Shown here one piece after another: positions 27,714 to 36,767 of a stretch of 64,000 nucleotides of DNA. The position numbers and the translations under genes are program-made. Under the pieces are notes generated by a model that saw nothing but the letters and a program-made list of their open reading frames with translations, had not been told where the DNA came from and did no database searches. Numbering within the stretch: position 1 is the stretch's first letter; each line of letters starts with the position of its first letter. This DNA comes from Stentor roeselii (Eukaryota; Ciliophora; Heterotrichea; Heterotrichida; Stentoridae). Where the stretch lies: assembly GCA_006503475.1 (NCBI GenBank), contig RSEH01000034.1:62001-126000 (forward strand), read 5' to 3'.

Positions 27714-28094
27714 TTATCTAGGATTAGGGGCAGGTCTTGAACAGTTCTTACATGTTGAGGCATTTGCTTCGTTTTGGGTAAAACAATTATTGCATCTCCA
27801 GGGTTTTGCTATTATTTTATTCTGAGAGTCTTTTAGTCTTGAATCTGAACATTCGATATAGTAACACAGACCGTTCGTCATTTCGAGGAAGTCATTGTAA
27901 GAATTTTGATCAAGGGTAACTAGATTACCGAAGTCATCCATGAAATCAAGTTTTATAAATTTAGGAATATTGACCCCTACGTTTTTTTCAAGAGCGTCTC
28001 TTAATTTTTCATAAGTTTCTGGGATTTGAATCTCCATGAATTCATTTTCTAGATAAAAAATCTTAGCTTTTAAGCTAGGCAGACGATTTTCCAT
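27714..28094 (-). CDS. PB1-like/RanBP2-type zinc-finger protein, copy B (complete finger), 126 aa
   Basis: The same layout as copy A, with all four zinc ligands present: Cys101, Cys104, Cys115 and Cys118, preceded by Trp99 (PWRCNNCFTQNEANASTCKN). The PB1-like N-terminus is identical or nearly so. The start at 28094 follows TTAATTAGAACA. The intact finger suggests that this copy keeps the ancestral function, perhaps binding ubiquitin or RNA through the finger and a partner through the N-terminal domain; that is inference from domain type. Confidence 0.82.
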   Translation of the reverse strand: MENRLPSLKAKIFYLENEFMEIQIPETYEKLRDALEKNVGVNIPKFIKLDFMDDFGNLVTLDQNSYNDFLEMTNGLCYYIECSDSRLKDSQNKIIAKPWRCNNCFTQNEANASTCKNCSRPAPNPR

Positions 28095-28302
28095 TGTTCT
28101 AATTAAATATTAATTATTTGGAATAAATTATATTATCAAATGTTTTTATAGTGATTATCGAATAAGCTACGTTTATAAATAAAACCAAAAAATAATGATA
28201 AATCATTTTATATGAAATATTTTTTCAAGACTTGATTAAGGTCACTAATTTTGAAATAAAAAATTATTTTCATGAACGAATAGTTACTCTAGTTATAATT
28301 CT

Positions 28303-28806
28303 TTAAAATATGTTGCAACTTGCACACTTGCAGCACCCTTTTTTTTTTCTTGAACTTGATTCAGATTTCACTACCGGCTGGGTCTTTGGCTGATTTTCTT
28401 TTTTTAGGGGTGCTTCAGTATTTGACAATATAATTTCATTAGCATCACTGTTTTCGGACTCAGACCTTCTTAAGGCCTTGATTTTTGTGGTTTCGACTTC
28501 CACATTTTGATTCATTTCCTTCGAGATCCTAACAGGTTCTTTGATACTAAGTGATTCCGAGTTTTCTTCAAAAAACGCATGATTGAGTCCATTACTAACA
28601 TTAACTGGCTCAGCACTCTGACTATCCTCCTGCGGTGTCTCCGCGATTTCCCTATCAGACTCAGAAAAAAACGAATTAGCTTTAGGAGCATTTCCCTGCA
28701 AGTCCAGCTCACTAAAGCTAAAAGAAAGTTCTTTATCGCCACAGTTTTCAAAGCCTATTTTCGGTTCAAACGTTTCTTTGCTGTGGTTTTTTCTTCCTTT
28801 TGACAT
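28303..28806 (-). CDS. Low-complexity protein with Cys-rich, possibly lipidated C-terminus, 167 aa
   Basis: The 167-aa protein is hydrophilic and likely disordered (Ser, Glu, Asn), with a basic tail ending SSRKKKGCCKCASCNIF. Four to five cysteines after a Lys cluster suggest palmitoylation, and the final C-N-I-F could act as a CaaX-like prenylation site, though Asn at position a1 is not ideal. ATG 28806 lies 39 nt from the divergent calpain start. It is probably a membrane-tethered protein of unknown role, comparable in design to the CaaX protein at 21376. Confidence 0.6.
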   Translation of the reverse strand: MSKGRKNHSKETFEPKIGFENCGDKELSFSFSELDLQGNAPKANSFFSESDREIAETPQEDSQSAEPVNVSNGLNHAFFEENSESLSIKEPVRISKEMNQNVEVETTKIKALRRSESENSDANEIILSNTEAPLKKENQPKTQPVVKSESSSRKKKGCCKCASCNIF

Positions 28807-28845
28807 AACTCACTATTATAACTCATTCTTTCCAATATAAACAAA

Positions 28846-31215
28846 ATGTCGACCAAAGAACAGCGCATTCACGAAGGAATCATGCTTTACACCCAGACCC
28901 TCAGTCCAAGAGAGATCCAAATGTCAGTTTTAAACGAAATGCTTAAAATCCTGACTTTCACCATCGACTTGACAGGTTCGACCGGAATCATAATAAAAGA
29001 GTCTCAAAGCCTGACGAACACTGTCGACATTGACCCCAGGTCTCGAGTGGTAGTCGCGACGTTGATCCTTGAAGAAAAATGGAAACTTTCCACAAAGTTT
29101 CGCTTCACCTCCAAGCCGGTTGACCCCCAAGTCGCTCGTGACGCGATTAAGCGAGAAGACAAGAAAATAACAAGAAAGATAAAAAAAGCTCAGGAAATTC
29201 TTAGAAAAGTTGATTTTAACACCTTTGACCCTCGGTCAATAGTTGATACTTTAGGAAGTTTCATTGATCCGTACTTTCCCCCTGTTGACAGTTCGATTAA
29301 TTTAGGGACAGATAGACGAATTGACGCAATTATTCAATGGCGAAGACCGGAAGAGTTCTTTAAAGGTGATTATAAAGTTTTTGACGTGATTGAACCGAAT
29401 GATATAAAGCAAGGGAAACTTGGAGACTGTTGGTTCATGTGCGCTTTGGCTTCTCTTGCGGAAAGACCTGAGTTAGTTCAGCGACTTTTTATCACGAAAG
29501 AAAAAAACGAGGAAGGCTTTTATCAGGTAAAGTTCTGCAAAAGTGGCGAGTGGGTCAGGGTCACTGTTGATGATTATTTTCCTTGCTTTCCTCAGGATAC
29601 ACCTATTTTTTCTAGGTCTCATGGAAAGGAACTCTGGGTGCTTCTACTTGAAAAAGCTTATGCGAAGTTGCATGGGTCTTATGCATTGCTTAGAGGAGGA
29701 TGGGCAGCAGAGGGAATGATGGACTTAACTGGATGTCCTACTCTTAATATTGACTTTACTACTGCTGAGGGAAAAGCCATGATTGAGTCTGGGGAGTTGT
29801 GGGATAAAATCAAAAAATATGATGAAATTGGAGCTTTGATCTCTGCTAGTACTGCTGGAGAAGATCGATTCACGGAAAGTGCTGCGCCTTTGAAGAAGGG
29901 AGGACTTGTACCGGGACATGCTTATACTGTTATTGTTGCTAGGGAAGCTCAGGGGAATAGATTGCTTAATATCAGGAATCCTTGGGGACAGTTTGAATGG
30001 GATGGTGATTGGAGTGATAAGTCACCTCTTTGGACTGAGGAAATGAAGTCTGAGATTCGCCCGGTTCTCGATGAAAATGACGGCACTTTCTGGATATCTT
30101 ATGAAGACTTCACAAAACAATTCTCCGGAATCAATATTTGTCGTGTTGACTGCTACCAAGAAGCTAGAATAAAAGGAACTTTCGAAAGAACTGAGATCGC
30201 TGGAGAGAGCTGGGTCGTTTCAAAGAGCTATTTCGTTGTACAGAGCAAAAGAAATACAAGTATCACTGTTGGACTGCACCAGGAAGATGCCAGGAACTAC
30301 GGAGTTGATGAAAGAAGACCGTATTTAGACTTGGGACTTGTGGTACTTGATATGACTGATGGAGGGTTTAAACTCTGCAAGGCAAAAGAAGCTGTCAGTG
30401 AAAGACAAGTTGAACTCGATATTGACTTGGAACCTGACAAGATGTACTTGATTTGGCCAAGAACTTCAGGATGTTGCCTAGCACGTCCAGAAGGAGCTCG
30501 TCCAGAAGTTTTCAAATGGTTCGAAAACGAAGAGCTTCACCCTCTATTCGAGTCAACAATAATAGATCTCTTCCGTAAAGCCAACAAGAGTCTAGGTGAA
30601 GATCTAACCTACATCGAGTTTTCTTCAATAATGCAAAAAGTAGGTGAAACTTACTCTGAAGAAGAATTCGCCGACTTAGTTCACCGTCTTCCAAGTCACG
30701 AAGACGGTTTGACACAAGAAGGTCTAATCGAGTTCTTCCGCGAGAAGTGCTCAGCAGTGGGCGAAGAGACAATAAAAAGATGGTTCCACACCTGGGGGTA
30801 CGACAGAGACTTATACTCAATCCAATCAAGGTACTACGTGATGACTTTCCATTCACAACAACGACTGAAAATCCAGATGAAAAGTTCAGCAGGTCTTAAC
30901 ATGAACGAGCGAATTCATGAAATGCTTCTTCAAAAATCAGGTGAAAAAAAAGGCGTGACTGACAATGTTCAACTTTATTGTCTCATGGAACGTGCAGCGA
31001 ATGCTTTCATGTATGGAGCTTTCAATGACAATAACTATAAAGTCAGGGTGACTTTCGACTGCTCTCAAAGTGAAGGGCTGTGCTTTAGCAGTGGGAAGAA
31101 TTTGATGGTTTTTGAGATTGAAGCGAAACAATGGAGACTTATTACTCATTGTCAGATTTCTAGAAATGCACAGGGATGCAAGTTGAGACCGGTTTTAAGG
31201 GTGGCCAGAGCTTAG
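28846..31215 (+). CDS. Calpain-type cysteine protease, 789 aa
   Basis: The calpain catalytic core (peptidase family C2) is complete: Cys at ~195 in QGKLGDCWFMCALASLAE, His at ~358 in GHAYTVIVA, and Asn at ~378 in NIRNPWGQFEWDGDW. A C2-like domain III follows (INICRVDCYQEARIKG onward, ~430-560), and the tail resembles a second beta-sandwich or EF-like helical region. Calpains are Ca2+-dependent, cytosolic, limited-cleavage proteases. There is an extra ~150-residue N-terminal region before the catalytic domain. ATG 28846 follows AATATAAACAAA. The next gene is convergent and starts 4 nt beyond the stop. Confidence 0.95.
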   Translation: MSTKEQRIHEGIMLYTQTLSPREIQMSVLNEMLKILTFTIDLTGSTGIIIKESQSLTNTVDIDPRSRVVVATLILEEKWKLSTKFRFTSKPVDPQVARDAIKREDKKITRKIKKAQEILRKVDFNTFDPRSIVDTLGSFIDPYFPPVDSSINLGTDRRIDAIIQWRRPEEFFKGDYKVFDVIEPNDIKQGKLGDCWFMCALASLAERPELVQRLFITKEKNEEGFYQVKFCKSGEWVRVTVDDYFPCFPQDTPIFSRSHGKELWVLLLEKAYAKLHGSYALLRGGWAAEGMMDLTGCPTLNIDFTTAEGKAMIESGELWDKIKKYDEIGALISASTAGEDRFTESAAPLKKGGLVPGHAYTVIVAREAQGNRLLNIRNPWGQFEWDGDWSDKSPLWTEEMKSEIRPVLDENDGTFWISYEDFTKQFSGINICRVDCYQEARIKGTFERTEIAGESWVVSKSYFVVQSKRNTSITVGLHQEDARNYGVDERRPYLDLGLVVLDMTDGGFKLCKAKEAVSERQVELDIDLEPDKMYLIWPRTSGCCLARPEGARPEVFKWFENEELHPLFESTIIDLFRKANKSLGEDLTYIEFSSIMQKVGETYSEEEFADLVHRLPSHEDGLTQEGLIEFFREKCSAVGEETIKRWFHTWGYDRDLYSIQSRYYVMTFHSQQRLKIQMKSSAGLNMNERIHEMLLQKSGEKKGVTDNVQLYCLMERAANAFMYGAFNDNNYKVRVTFDCSQSEGLCFSSGKNLMVFEIEAKQWRLITHCQISRNAQGCKLRPVLRVARA

Positions 31216-31219
31216 TTAG

Positions 31220-31501
31220 TTAGGATAAGTCCATATCATCAGGGAGTTCTGGCTCTTTCTTTTGTTTTCGGTTCTTTTTCTTCATCGCCACTTGATGGGC
31301 TCGCTTTGTGATGATTTTTTTTGGGCCGTCCATATCAATCTCAATGTCTTCGTCAAGACGTAGCTTAGAACAGATGCCTTTTAAAGCTTCTTTGTACTCT
31401 GTCTTCTGCTTTTTCTTATCCATCTTGGCCAATCTATCCTTTTCCTGACGAATTAAGAACTTATGGTAGTTCTGACTTCGCTTAGGGTCGTTTTTTTTCA
31501 T
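31220..31501 (-). CDS. Small Lys-rich protein, 93 aa
   Basis: I use ATG 31501 (MKKNDPKRSQNYHKF), behind CTGATAAAC, not the outer TTG. The protein is rich in Lys/Arg at both ends (AMKKKNRKQKKEPELP) with an acidic middle (LDEDIEIDMDGPKK). The basic segments look like nuclear or nucleolar targeting. No family recognised. Its stop lies 4 nt from the calpain stop, and its start is 12 nt from the divergent coiled-coil gene. Confidence 0.7.
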   Translation of the reverse strand: MKKNDPKRSQNYHKFLIRQEKDRLAKMDKKKQKTEYKEALKGICSKLRLDEDIEIDMDGPKKIITKRAHQVAMKKKNRKQKKEPELPDDMDLS

Positions 31502-31513
31502 GTTTATCAGATA
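31502..31513. promoter_or_regulatory. 12-nt divergent start region
   Basis: The sequence between the two start codons is GTTTATCAGATA. It must contain, or lie inside, the start regions of both genes; any longer promoter overlaps coding DNA. Confidence 0.45.
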
Positions 31514-32449
31514 ATGATTCGAAATCAAAATGATGGAGTCTCTTCAAGAAAACTTTCTAAGAAAAGTAAATCGTTTTTTCTGAAGACTGAGGAAAAACCG
31601 GTTAAAGTTGCTTTAAATTCAATCCGTTCTCATAGCATCAGACATTCAATGATTTCTTCTAAAGAAAAAAACTTTTTCTCTGGTAATGCTGATAAAAAAA
31701 ATCTGAAAGAGTATAAAAAAGAGGTGAAAAATTTGAAGAACTCTTTAGGTGAGAAGTCAAAACTGAAAACTGGAAGGAATAAGGATGATATAGCACAAAT
31801 CATCGAGGAAAAAAACTCTAGAATAGAAAAACTTGAAATTATGGTCAAGTACTTCAAAACATTGGTTTCAGATAAACCTGAAACTCTCAAATTAATGGAC
31901 ATCATTCATCAACAGAATGAAAAAATCGCTCAACTTCAAGGTTTTGTTGATGTCTTGCAAAGTGATCAATGTGGAAAGCATGAAATCATCATTGATCAAT
32001 TAAAAAAAAAAAATCTTCAAATGGCGAATGACTTGAAAAGGTTTCGAAAGTTACCTTCTGGAGATGACTGGGAGTTTTTATTGGAAAAAATTAAGGGATT
32101 GAAGGAAAAATGTCAGGGTTTAACAGAGAATTATGAAAAAATTAAGGAGGACTTAGGGAAATATGAAGGTTTTGGAAATCTTGAGACTTTAGGGATTGGA
32201 AGACAGGAAGCTTTTCACATCTCATCGCTTGTTTGCAAGCTAAACATGACCTTAGATGAAGTGATTGAGAAGAAATCTTTTGAGCTGACTCCTCAGTTCT
32301 TTGAAATTGATTCACAAAAAACAAGACCCAATAGCGAAAAACTCTTAGATGTCCTGTTGCGGGTCAAGCAAGATCTAAAGAAAATCTTCGAAAAGATCTT
32401 CGAAATTCACGCTGATTTATTCATTAAAGAGAACTGTTCTCTTCAATAG
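31514..32449 (+). CDS. Coiled-coil protein, 311 aa
   Basis: The start is ATG 31514 (MIRNQNDGVSSRK), behind TATCAGATA; the frame is open further upstream but lies over the divergent gene. Residues ~65-200 are a Lys/Glu-rich coiled coil (NLKEYKKEVKNLKNSLGE, EKNSRIEKLEIMVKYFK). The C-terminus (~225-311) is helical with an amphipathic end. No known domain. Confidence 0.78.
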   Translation: MIRNQNDGVSSRKLSKKSKSFFLKTEEKPVKVALNSIRSHSIRHSMISSKEKNFFSGNADKKNLKEYKKEVKNLKNSLGEKSKLKTGRNKDDIAQIIEEKNSRIEKLEIMVKYFKTLVSDKPETLKLMDIIHQQNEKIAQLQGFVDVLQSDQCGKHEIIIDQLKKKNLQMANDLKRFRKLPSGDDWEFLLEKIKGLKEKCQGLTENYEKIKEDLGKYEGFGNLETLGIGRQEAFHISSLVCKLNMTLDEVIEKKSFELTPQFFEIDSQKTRPNSEKLLDVLLRVKQDLKKIFEKIFEIHADLFIKENCSLQ

Positions 32450-32695
32450 GCTATTAATAATCAAATATCAAACCTCTAAATTCTTCAAATTCAAATAACC
32501 AAGAAAAAACCAAAATAATTTCCCTATTTTCAAAAAATTACAAAATTTTCAACAATACTAAACTTACCCTCCAAAATCAACAATCATTAATTTTCCAATA
32601 CCAAGAAAACCTAATCCAATCTTTTCTTCTCCAAAAAATCTCGACCCTCAACATTTTCTCAGTCTTCAACCTCTTCATTCAAAGTAATTCCAAAA

Positions 32696-35269
32696 ATGTC
32701 CCATCACCCAGACAGCACAGTTAAAAATGATATACAATCAAACCAAGAAAACTTTCCCCAGACCCCAAACTGCAACCGGTCAATGTTTTTCCGGTACGAA
32801 TACGAAGGTGTATTAGTTTACGACTTCAACTCTCGACGATCGACATCGTCATCAGGCCTAAGCGAGTTGACATCAGAAGAGCCAAACACGAAGCCAAGGT
32901 TAAAAGTTTCATCAGACTACGGTAAGTCTTACTCAGACCGTCTACAATTCGAAACAATGAAAAATTACCCCCCTTTCCCAGTTTATACCCCTCAATACAC
33001 TTTAGTAGTCCCTGAAGAAGAAGTTTTGTATTTTGACTCTCGTTTTGAAAGCGGGAATCTTTCGAAAGCGATAAAAATTTCTGATAATGAGTATAACTTA
33101 CTGTTAAACTTTGATACTGAAACTCAAGGACATACCCAGTGGTACTTTTTTTCCGTTAAACCTTTCAAAAAAGCGCATACTGTTAGGTTCAACATCATCA
33201 ATTTGATGAAATTTGAAAGTCTTTATAATGAAGGAATGAAGCCTGCGGTTTACTCAACTGCGAAAAGGAAACATCTTGGATTGGACTGGCATCGGGATGG
33301 GTTCAATGTGGGTTACTTTCAAAATACCTTCAAAAGAAAGAGTTTTCTTCCTGACTGTCCTGAAAGACTCAGATATTTTTATACTCTTTCGTTTTGCTAT
33401 ACTTTTGAATATGAAGAAGATGAGGTTTTTTTCGCTTATTCTAATCCTTACACTTACAGTGATTTGAAAGATTATCTTTTGGATTTAGAAAGGAATGAAA
33501 AGTATAAAAAATTTCTTAGAATTGACTCGTTTTGCAAGACTTTAGCTGGAAATAACTGCTTTTTGTTGACTATTACAAATAAAATCAAGTCTTACACTGG
33601 GTGGAAGGAAGAAAGTGAAAAATTGCAGAAGTCTTCAGCTGCCAGAAGATATATTAAAATTAAGGAATTGAAAGAGGAGACAAAACTTAAAACTTTAGAA
33701 ACAAAGAGTAGTGAAGGGAAAGATGGTGCTAAGGAATCGATACATTCGATTAAAAAAGGAGTTTTTTTTACTGCTAGAGTACATCCTGGTGAACCTAACT
33801 CGTCTTTTATGATTCGAGGTGCTATTGAATTTTTGTTGAGTGACTGTAAAGAAGCGAAAAGTCTTAGGAAAAATTTTGTTTTTAAAATTGTGCCGATGCT
33901 TAATCCTGATGGAGTAGTTTACGGCAACTATCGTTGCTCACTTCTAGGAGTTGATTTAAACAGAAGATGGAAACACCCAAACGCTGTGATGCACCCAACG
34001 ATTTTTTTCACTAAAAAGCTAATCCAAATCTTTTCAGAAGAACGAGAAGTAGTACTTTTCACAGATTTCCACGGTCATTCCATAAAAAGAGATGTATTCG
34101 CATACGCCTGCTGCTACAAAAGATGTGATGTTTATAAAGTAAAAGAAAACCTTCTAATCCGATTAATTCCTTTTGTCCTTGCACAGATGAACCCGTTCTT
34201 TTCATACGAAAATTCTCATTTTCGAGTAGAAAGGTCAAAAATGGGTACAAGTCGTGTCGTGAACTTCAAAGAAAACAAAATCTTAACAAGCTACACAATA
34301 GAAGCCTCATTCTTCGGAAACAGTTCTTCAAATGACCACTTCTCCAGCAAAGATTTAGAAAAAATCGGCCAAGACCTGTGCCTTCTCTGTTCAGTTTTTT
34401 GCTCGAAACGTGAATTCACTTCAAAAATGACTGAACTCACACAGCACTTAAAAAAGCAGACAAGGGCGAAACTTGAAGAAAGACAAGATGAAGTTAACAA
34501 TTTAAACGAAAATCAAAGATTTTCAGAGGTTTTTCGTTATTCAAACGAAATTTCAGATCCAGTAAATCCATCATTTTCTGATCATTTCGAGCCTTTTCGC
34601 TCTGCTGACCTTTCTGAGAATCACTCGCTGAAACCATTTAAAACACTTAAAACCTTCAAACACTTCAAACCTTCGAAGATTTCAACGGTTTCCAAGTTGA
34701 ACTCTGTTGAAAATAACAGAAATGAAGACGTTTTCTGCATTAAAGACGAACTTAAACATTTTGACTCACTCGACTCAAGAGCTCTTTGTATTCTTGAAGA
34801 AGACGACGACAGTGGAGGGTCGGACTCACAAGCATCTTTCAACGACGAGAAAAAAATCAGGTTTTATTTAAAATCTCAAAAAAAACACAGGAAAAAAAAA
34901 CTGAAAAACAGTGAAAGTCCTGCAAGAAGTGAGCAAATCTTACAAAATTCATCACTTCCACAGGTAAAAAATTCAATAACACCTGAAACTCTTCTCAGAT
35001 ATCGACCTAAGTCTAGAGGCTGTTTAAAACGACGAGTTGAAGCCACCATCAAGCAAATCATTCCAACGAAAATCATGTTGAAGTCTCCTTTTCTTGATGA
35101 AAATCCTGATCTCGGCTCACAAAACTCACTCAGTCCGAAACCGACTGTCAAAGTAACAAAACATCTAAGTCCACTTAAACCAATGCGAAAATTAGATGAA
35201 ATATTGAGAGACTTGGGACTTGCTGAAACTCCTCTTTCTTATAAAAGTAGTTTAATGAGGAAGTTTTAA
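32696..35269 (+). CDS. Cytosolic carboxypeptidase (CCP/AGBL, peptidase M14), 857 aa
   Basis: The N-terminal CCP domain is seen at ~110-260 (FESGNLSKAIKISDNEYNLL, GHTQWYFFSVKPF). The M14 zinc site is HPGE (His ~363, Glu ~366), with NPDGVVYGNYRC...GVDLNRRW and the third ligand His in FTDFHGH (~457); the catalytic Glu lies in SYTIEASFFG (~535). CCPs remove glutamates from tubulin tails, shortening polyglutamate side chains or cutting the C-terminal residues, and act on cilia and cortical microtubules. A ~280-residue disordered basic tail is unusual and may give localisation. ATG 32696 follows ATTCCAAAA. Subfamily (CCP2/3 or CCP5) is not resolved. Confidence 0.94.
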   Translation: MSHHPDSTVKNDIQSNQENFPQTPNCNRSMFFRYEYEGVLVYDFNSRRSTSSSGLSELTSEEPNTKPRLKVSSDYGKSYSDRLQFETMKNYPPFPVYTPQYTLVVPEEEVLYFDSRFESGNLSKAIKISDNEYNLLLNFDTETQGHTQWYFFSVKPFKKAHTVRFNIINLMKFESLYNEGMKPAVYSTAKRKHLGLDWHRDGFNVGYFQNTFKRKSFLPDCPERLRYFYTLSFCYTFEYEEDEVFFAYSNPYTYSDLKDYLLDLERNEKYKKFLRIDSFCKTLAGNNCFLLTITNKIKSYTGWKEESEKLQKSSAARRYIKIKELKEETKLKTLETKSSEGKDGAKESIHSIKKGVFFTARVHPGEPNSSFMIRGAIEFLLSDCKEAKSLRKNFVFKIVPMLNPDGVVYGNYRCSLLGVDLNRRWKHPNAVMHPTIFFTKKLIQIFSEEREVVLFTDFHGHSIKRDVFAYACCYKRCDVYKVKENLLIRLIPFVLAQMNPFFSYENSHFRVERSKMGTSRVVNFKENKILTSYTIEASFFGNSSSNDHFSSKDLEKIGQDLCLLCSVFCSKREFTSKMTELTQHLKKQTRAKLEERQDEVNNLNENQRFSEVFRYSNEISDPVNPSFSDHFEPFRSADLSENHSLKPFKTLKTFKHFKPSKISTVSKLNSVENNRNEDVFCIKDELKHFDSLDSRALCILEEDDDSGGSDSQASFNDEKKIRFYLKSQKKHRKKKLKNSESPARSEQILQNSSLPQVKNSITPETLLRYRPKSRGCLKRRVEATIKQIIPTKIMLKSPFLDENPDLGSQNSLSPKPTVKVTKHLSPLKPMRKLDEILRDLGLAETPLSYKSSLMRKF

Positions 35270-35414
35270 GCGGTTTTAATTCTAGCTTGAAAGATTTAGA
35301 ATAATGGAAAATTTGTTGGTTTTTAGTTTTATTATAATCGGCAGGTTTTTGAAACTGGAAAGTTTCATTGTTTGAAGAATTTCATTGAATGTGGTAGGAT
35401 TGAAAGTAAATAAC

Positions 35415-35927
35415 TTAATAAATACTTGTCTGCTTCATAATACTTAAGAATTCTTCTTGGCTTATCTGACCGTCGTTATCTTTATCAAACTCGTCGATCA
35501 TTGCTTTTAACTCTTCGTCTGAAAGCTGCTCGCCAAGTTCTCTCGAAATTCTTCTTAAATTCTTTAAGGTGATGTAACCTGTTCCGTCATCGTCGAATAA
35601 TCTAAATGCTTTTTTTATCTCGTCAGTCGGGTCTCGTTCAGCTATTTTCTGGGTCATGATCTCTAAAAAATCATGAAAATCGATTTTGCCGGACCCTTCT
35701 TTATCGTACTGTCTCATCAATTCGGTAACTTCTGGCTTCTTGACTTCGAATCCGAGAGCCCGCATCGCGACCTTCAACTCATGATAATCAATGCTAGAAG
35801 TCTTATCAGTATCAAACAAGTCAAAAGCTTCTTTTATTTCCTGCCTCTGTTCATCAGTAAGTTCAAACCGTCCCCTTCTTTTAGGTCTAGGTTTCGATGA
35901 GAGTGCAAATTCAGGTTTTTTGAACAT
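35415..35927 (-). CDS. Centrin, 170 aa
   Basis: Four EF-hands in the usual centrin order: [48 protein letters not shown] and [16 protein letters not shown]. The hallmark strings KKPEVTELM and [16 protein letters not shown] are present, and the basic N-terminus ([16 protein letters not shown]) is typical. Centrins are Ca2+-binding proteins of basal bodies and contractile fibres; in Stentor and relatives centrin-like proteins also build the contractile myonemes. ATG 35927 follows AAATATAA. It lies 72 nt from the divergent ribosomal protein gene. Confidence 0.97.
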   Translation of the reverse strand: MFKKPEFALSSKPRPKRRGRFELTDEQRQEIKEAFDLFDTDKTSSIDYHELKVAMRALGFEVKKPEVTELMRQYDKEGSGKIDFHDFLEIMTQKIAERDPTDEIKKAFRLFDDDGTGYITLKNLRRISRELGEQLSDEELKAMIDEFDKDNDGQISQEEFLSIMKQTSIY

Positions 35928-35999
35928 TTATATTTAAATTTAGAATAATTCGATGCTAGACGAATTTTGCAAGAGTCTGAGTGAATATTTCTAATAAAT
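35928..35999. promoter_or_regulatory. 72-nt divergent promoter (centrin / uL13)
   Basis: This region separates the ATGs of two presumably well-expressed genes. Both ends are AT-rich (AAATATAA before centrin, TCTAATAAAT before uL13), with a more GC-rich centre. Confidence 0.5.
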
Positions 36000-36602
36000 A
36001 TGTCCAAGAAAGAAGTGGTTGTGGATGGGCGTGGACACCTCCTTGGGCGACTAGCATCTATCATAGCAAAGCAGCTTCTAGAAGGACAACACGTGACTGT
36101 GGTGCGATGTGACGAGATAAACTTATCAGGTCACCTTGCCAACAACAGGATAAAGTATATGAAGTACCTGAGAAAGAGGATGAATACCAACCCCAGGAAA
36201 GGACCCTATCATCACAGAGCTCCAAGCATGATCTTCTTCAAGGCCGTCAGAGGAATGGTCCCCAGGAAGACTGCTCATGGACAGGCTGCCCTGGCTCGGC
36301 TCAGAGTGTTTGACGGAGTCCCTCATCCTTATGATACCAAGAAGAAAATGGTTGTGCCTCAAGCTTTGAGAGTTGTCAAATTCACTCAAGGAAACCAGTT
36401 TTGTGTTCTGGGAGACTTGGCCAATACCATTGGATGGAAACATCAGCAACTTGTCAAGAGACTTGAGGAGAAGAGAAAGACTAAGGCTAAGGTTTGGTAT
36501 CAGCACAAACTTGACCTGAACAAAGCTAAGGAACAGGCGTTGAATAAGGTCAAGGGAACTTTAGGAGCTGAGTTGAAGACTATTCAAGAACTTGGTCATT
36601 AA
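36000..36602 (+). CDS. RPL13A: 60S ribosomal protein uL13 (L13a), 200 aa
   Basis: Clear match to eukaryotic L13a in length and sequence: VDGRGHLLGRLASIIAKQLL, HRAPSMIFFKAVRGMVPRKT, GVPHPYDTKKKMVVPQALR and LANTIGWKHQQLVKRLEEKRK. It is part of the large ribosomal subunit. No intron. Codon choice is more C/G-rich in this gene than in the coiled-coil genes nearby, as expected of a highly expressed gene. ATG 36000 follows TAATAAAT. Confidence 0.98.
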   Translation: MSKKEVVVDGRGHLLGRLASIIAKQLLEGQHVTVVRCDEINLSGHLANNRIKYMKYLRKRMNTNPRKGPYHHRAPSMIFFKAVRGMVPRKTAHGQAALARLRVFDGVPHPYDTKKKMVVPQALRVVKFTQGNQFCVLGDLANTIGWKHQQLVKRLEEKRKTKAKVWYQHKLDLNKAKEQALNKVKGTLGAELKTIQELGH

Positions 36603-36647
36603 GTAGTTTACTCTAATATAATGATCACACTTCAGGGATAAAAAGCT

Positions 36648-36749
36648 GGGTGTTAGGGTGTTAGGGTGTTAAGGTGTTAGGGTGTTATTAACTGAATTCA
36701 AATGAATGTAGTACATTTCAGGGATAAAAAGCTGGGTGTTAGGGTGTTA
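36648..36749 (+). repeat. Interstitial telomere-type repeats within an 86-bp direct repeat
   Basis: The run 36648-36687 reads GGG(TGTTAGGG)2 TGTTAAGG TGTTAGGG TGTTA: four full units, one with a single change. A second block at 36734-36749 has GGG TGTTAGGG TGTTA. TGTTAGGG is the complement of CCCTAACA, the heterotrich telomere unit. Each block sits inside a longer repeat (starts near 36631 and 36717) with shared flanks TTCAGGGATAAAAAGCT and ATTCAAATGAATGTA. The block lies between uL13 and the LRR gene start. Confidence 0.9.
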
Positions 36750-36767
36750 ATAACTGTATTCAAATGA

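Larger units (their letters stand above)
25881..28155. repeat. 1.14-kb tandem segmental duplication (two units)
   Basis: The segment 25881 to ~27020 matches 27021 to ~28155 at an offset of 1139-1140 bp with high identity. Each unit contains, read on the minus strand, the PB1-like/zinc-finger gene followed by the 5' part of the carrier gene. The downstream unit keeps the full carrier gene because it runs on into unique DNA; the upstream one stops inside the carrier's second repeat. The breakpoint lies around TATAGTGAT. Intron 1 is present in both, so this is a DNA-level copy and not a retrocopy. Confidence 0.95.
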
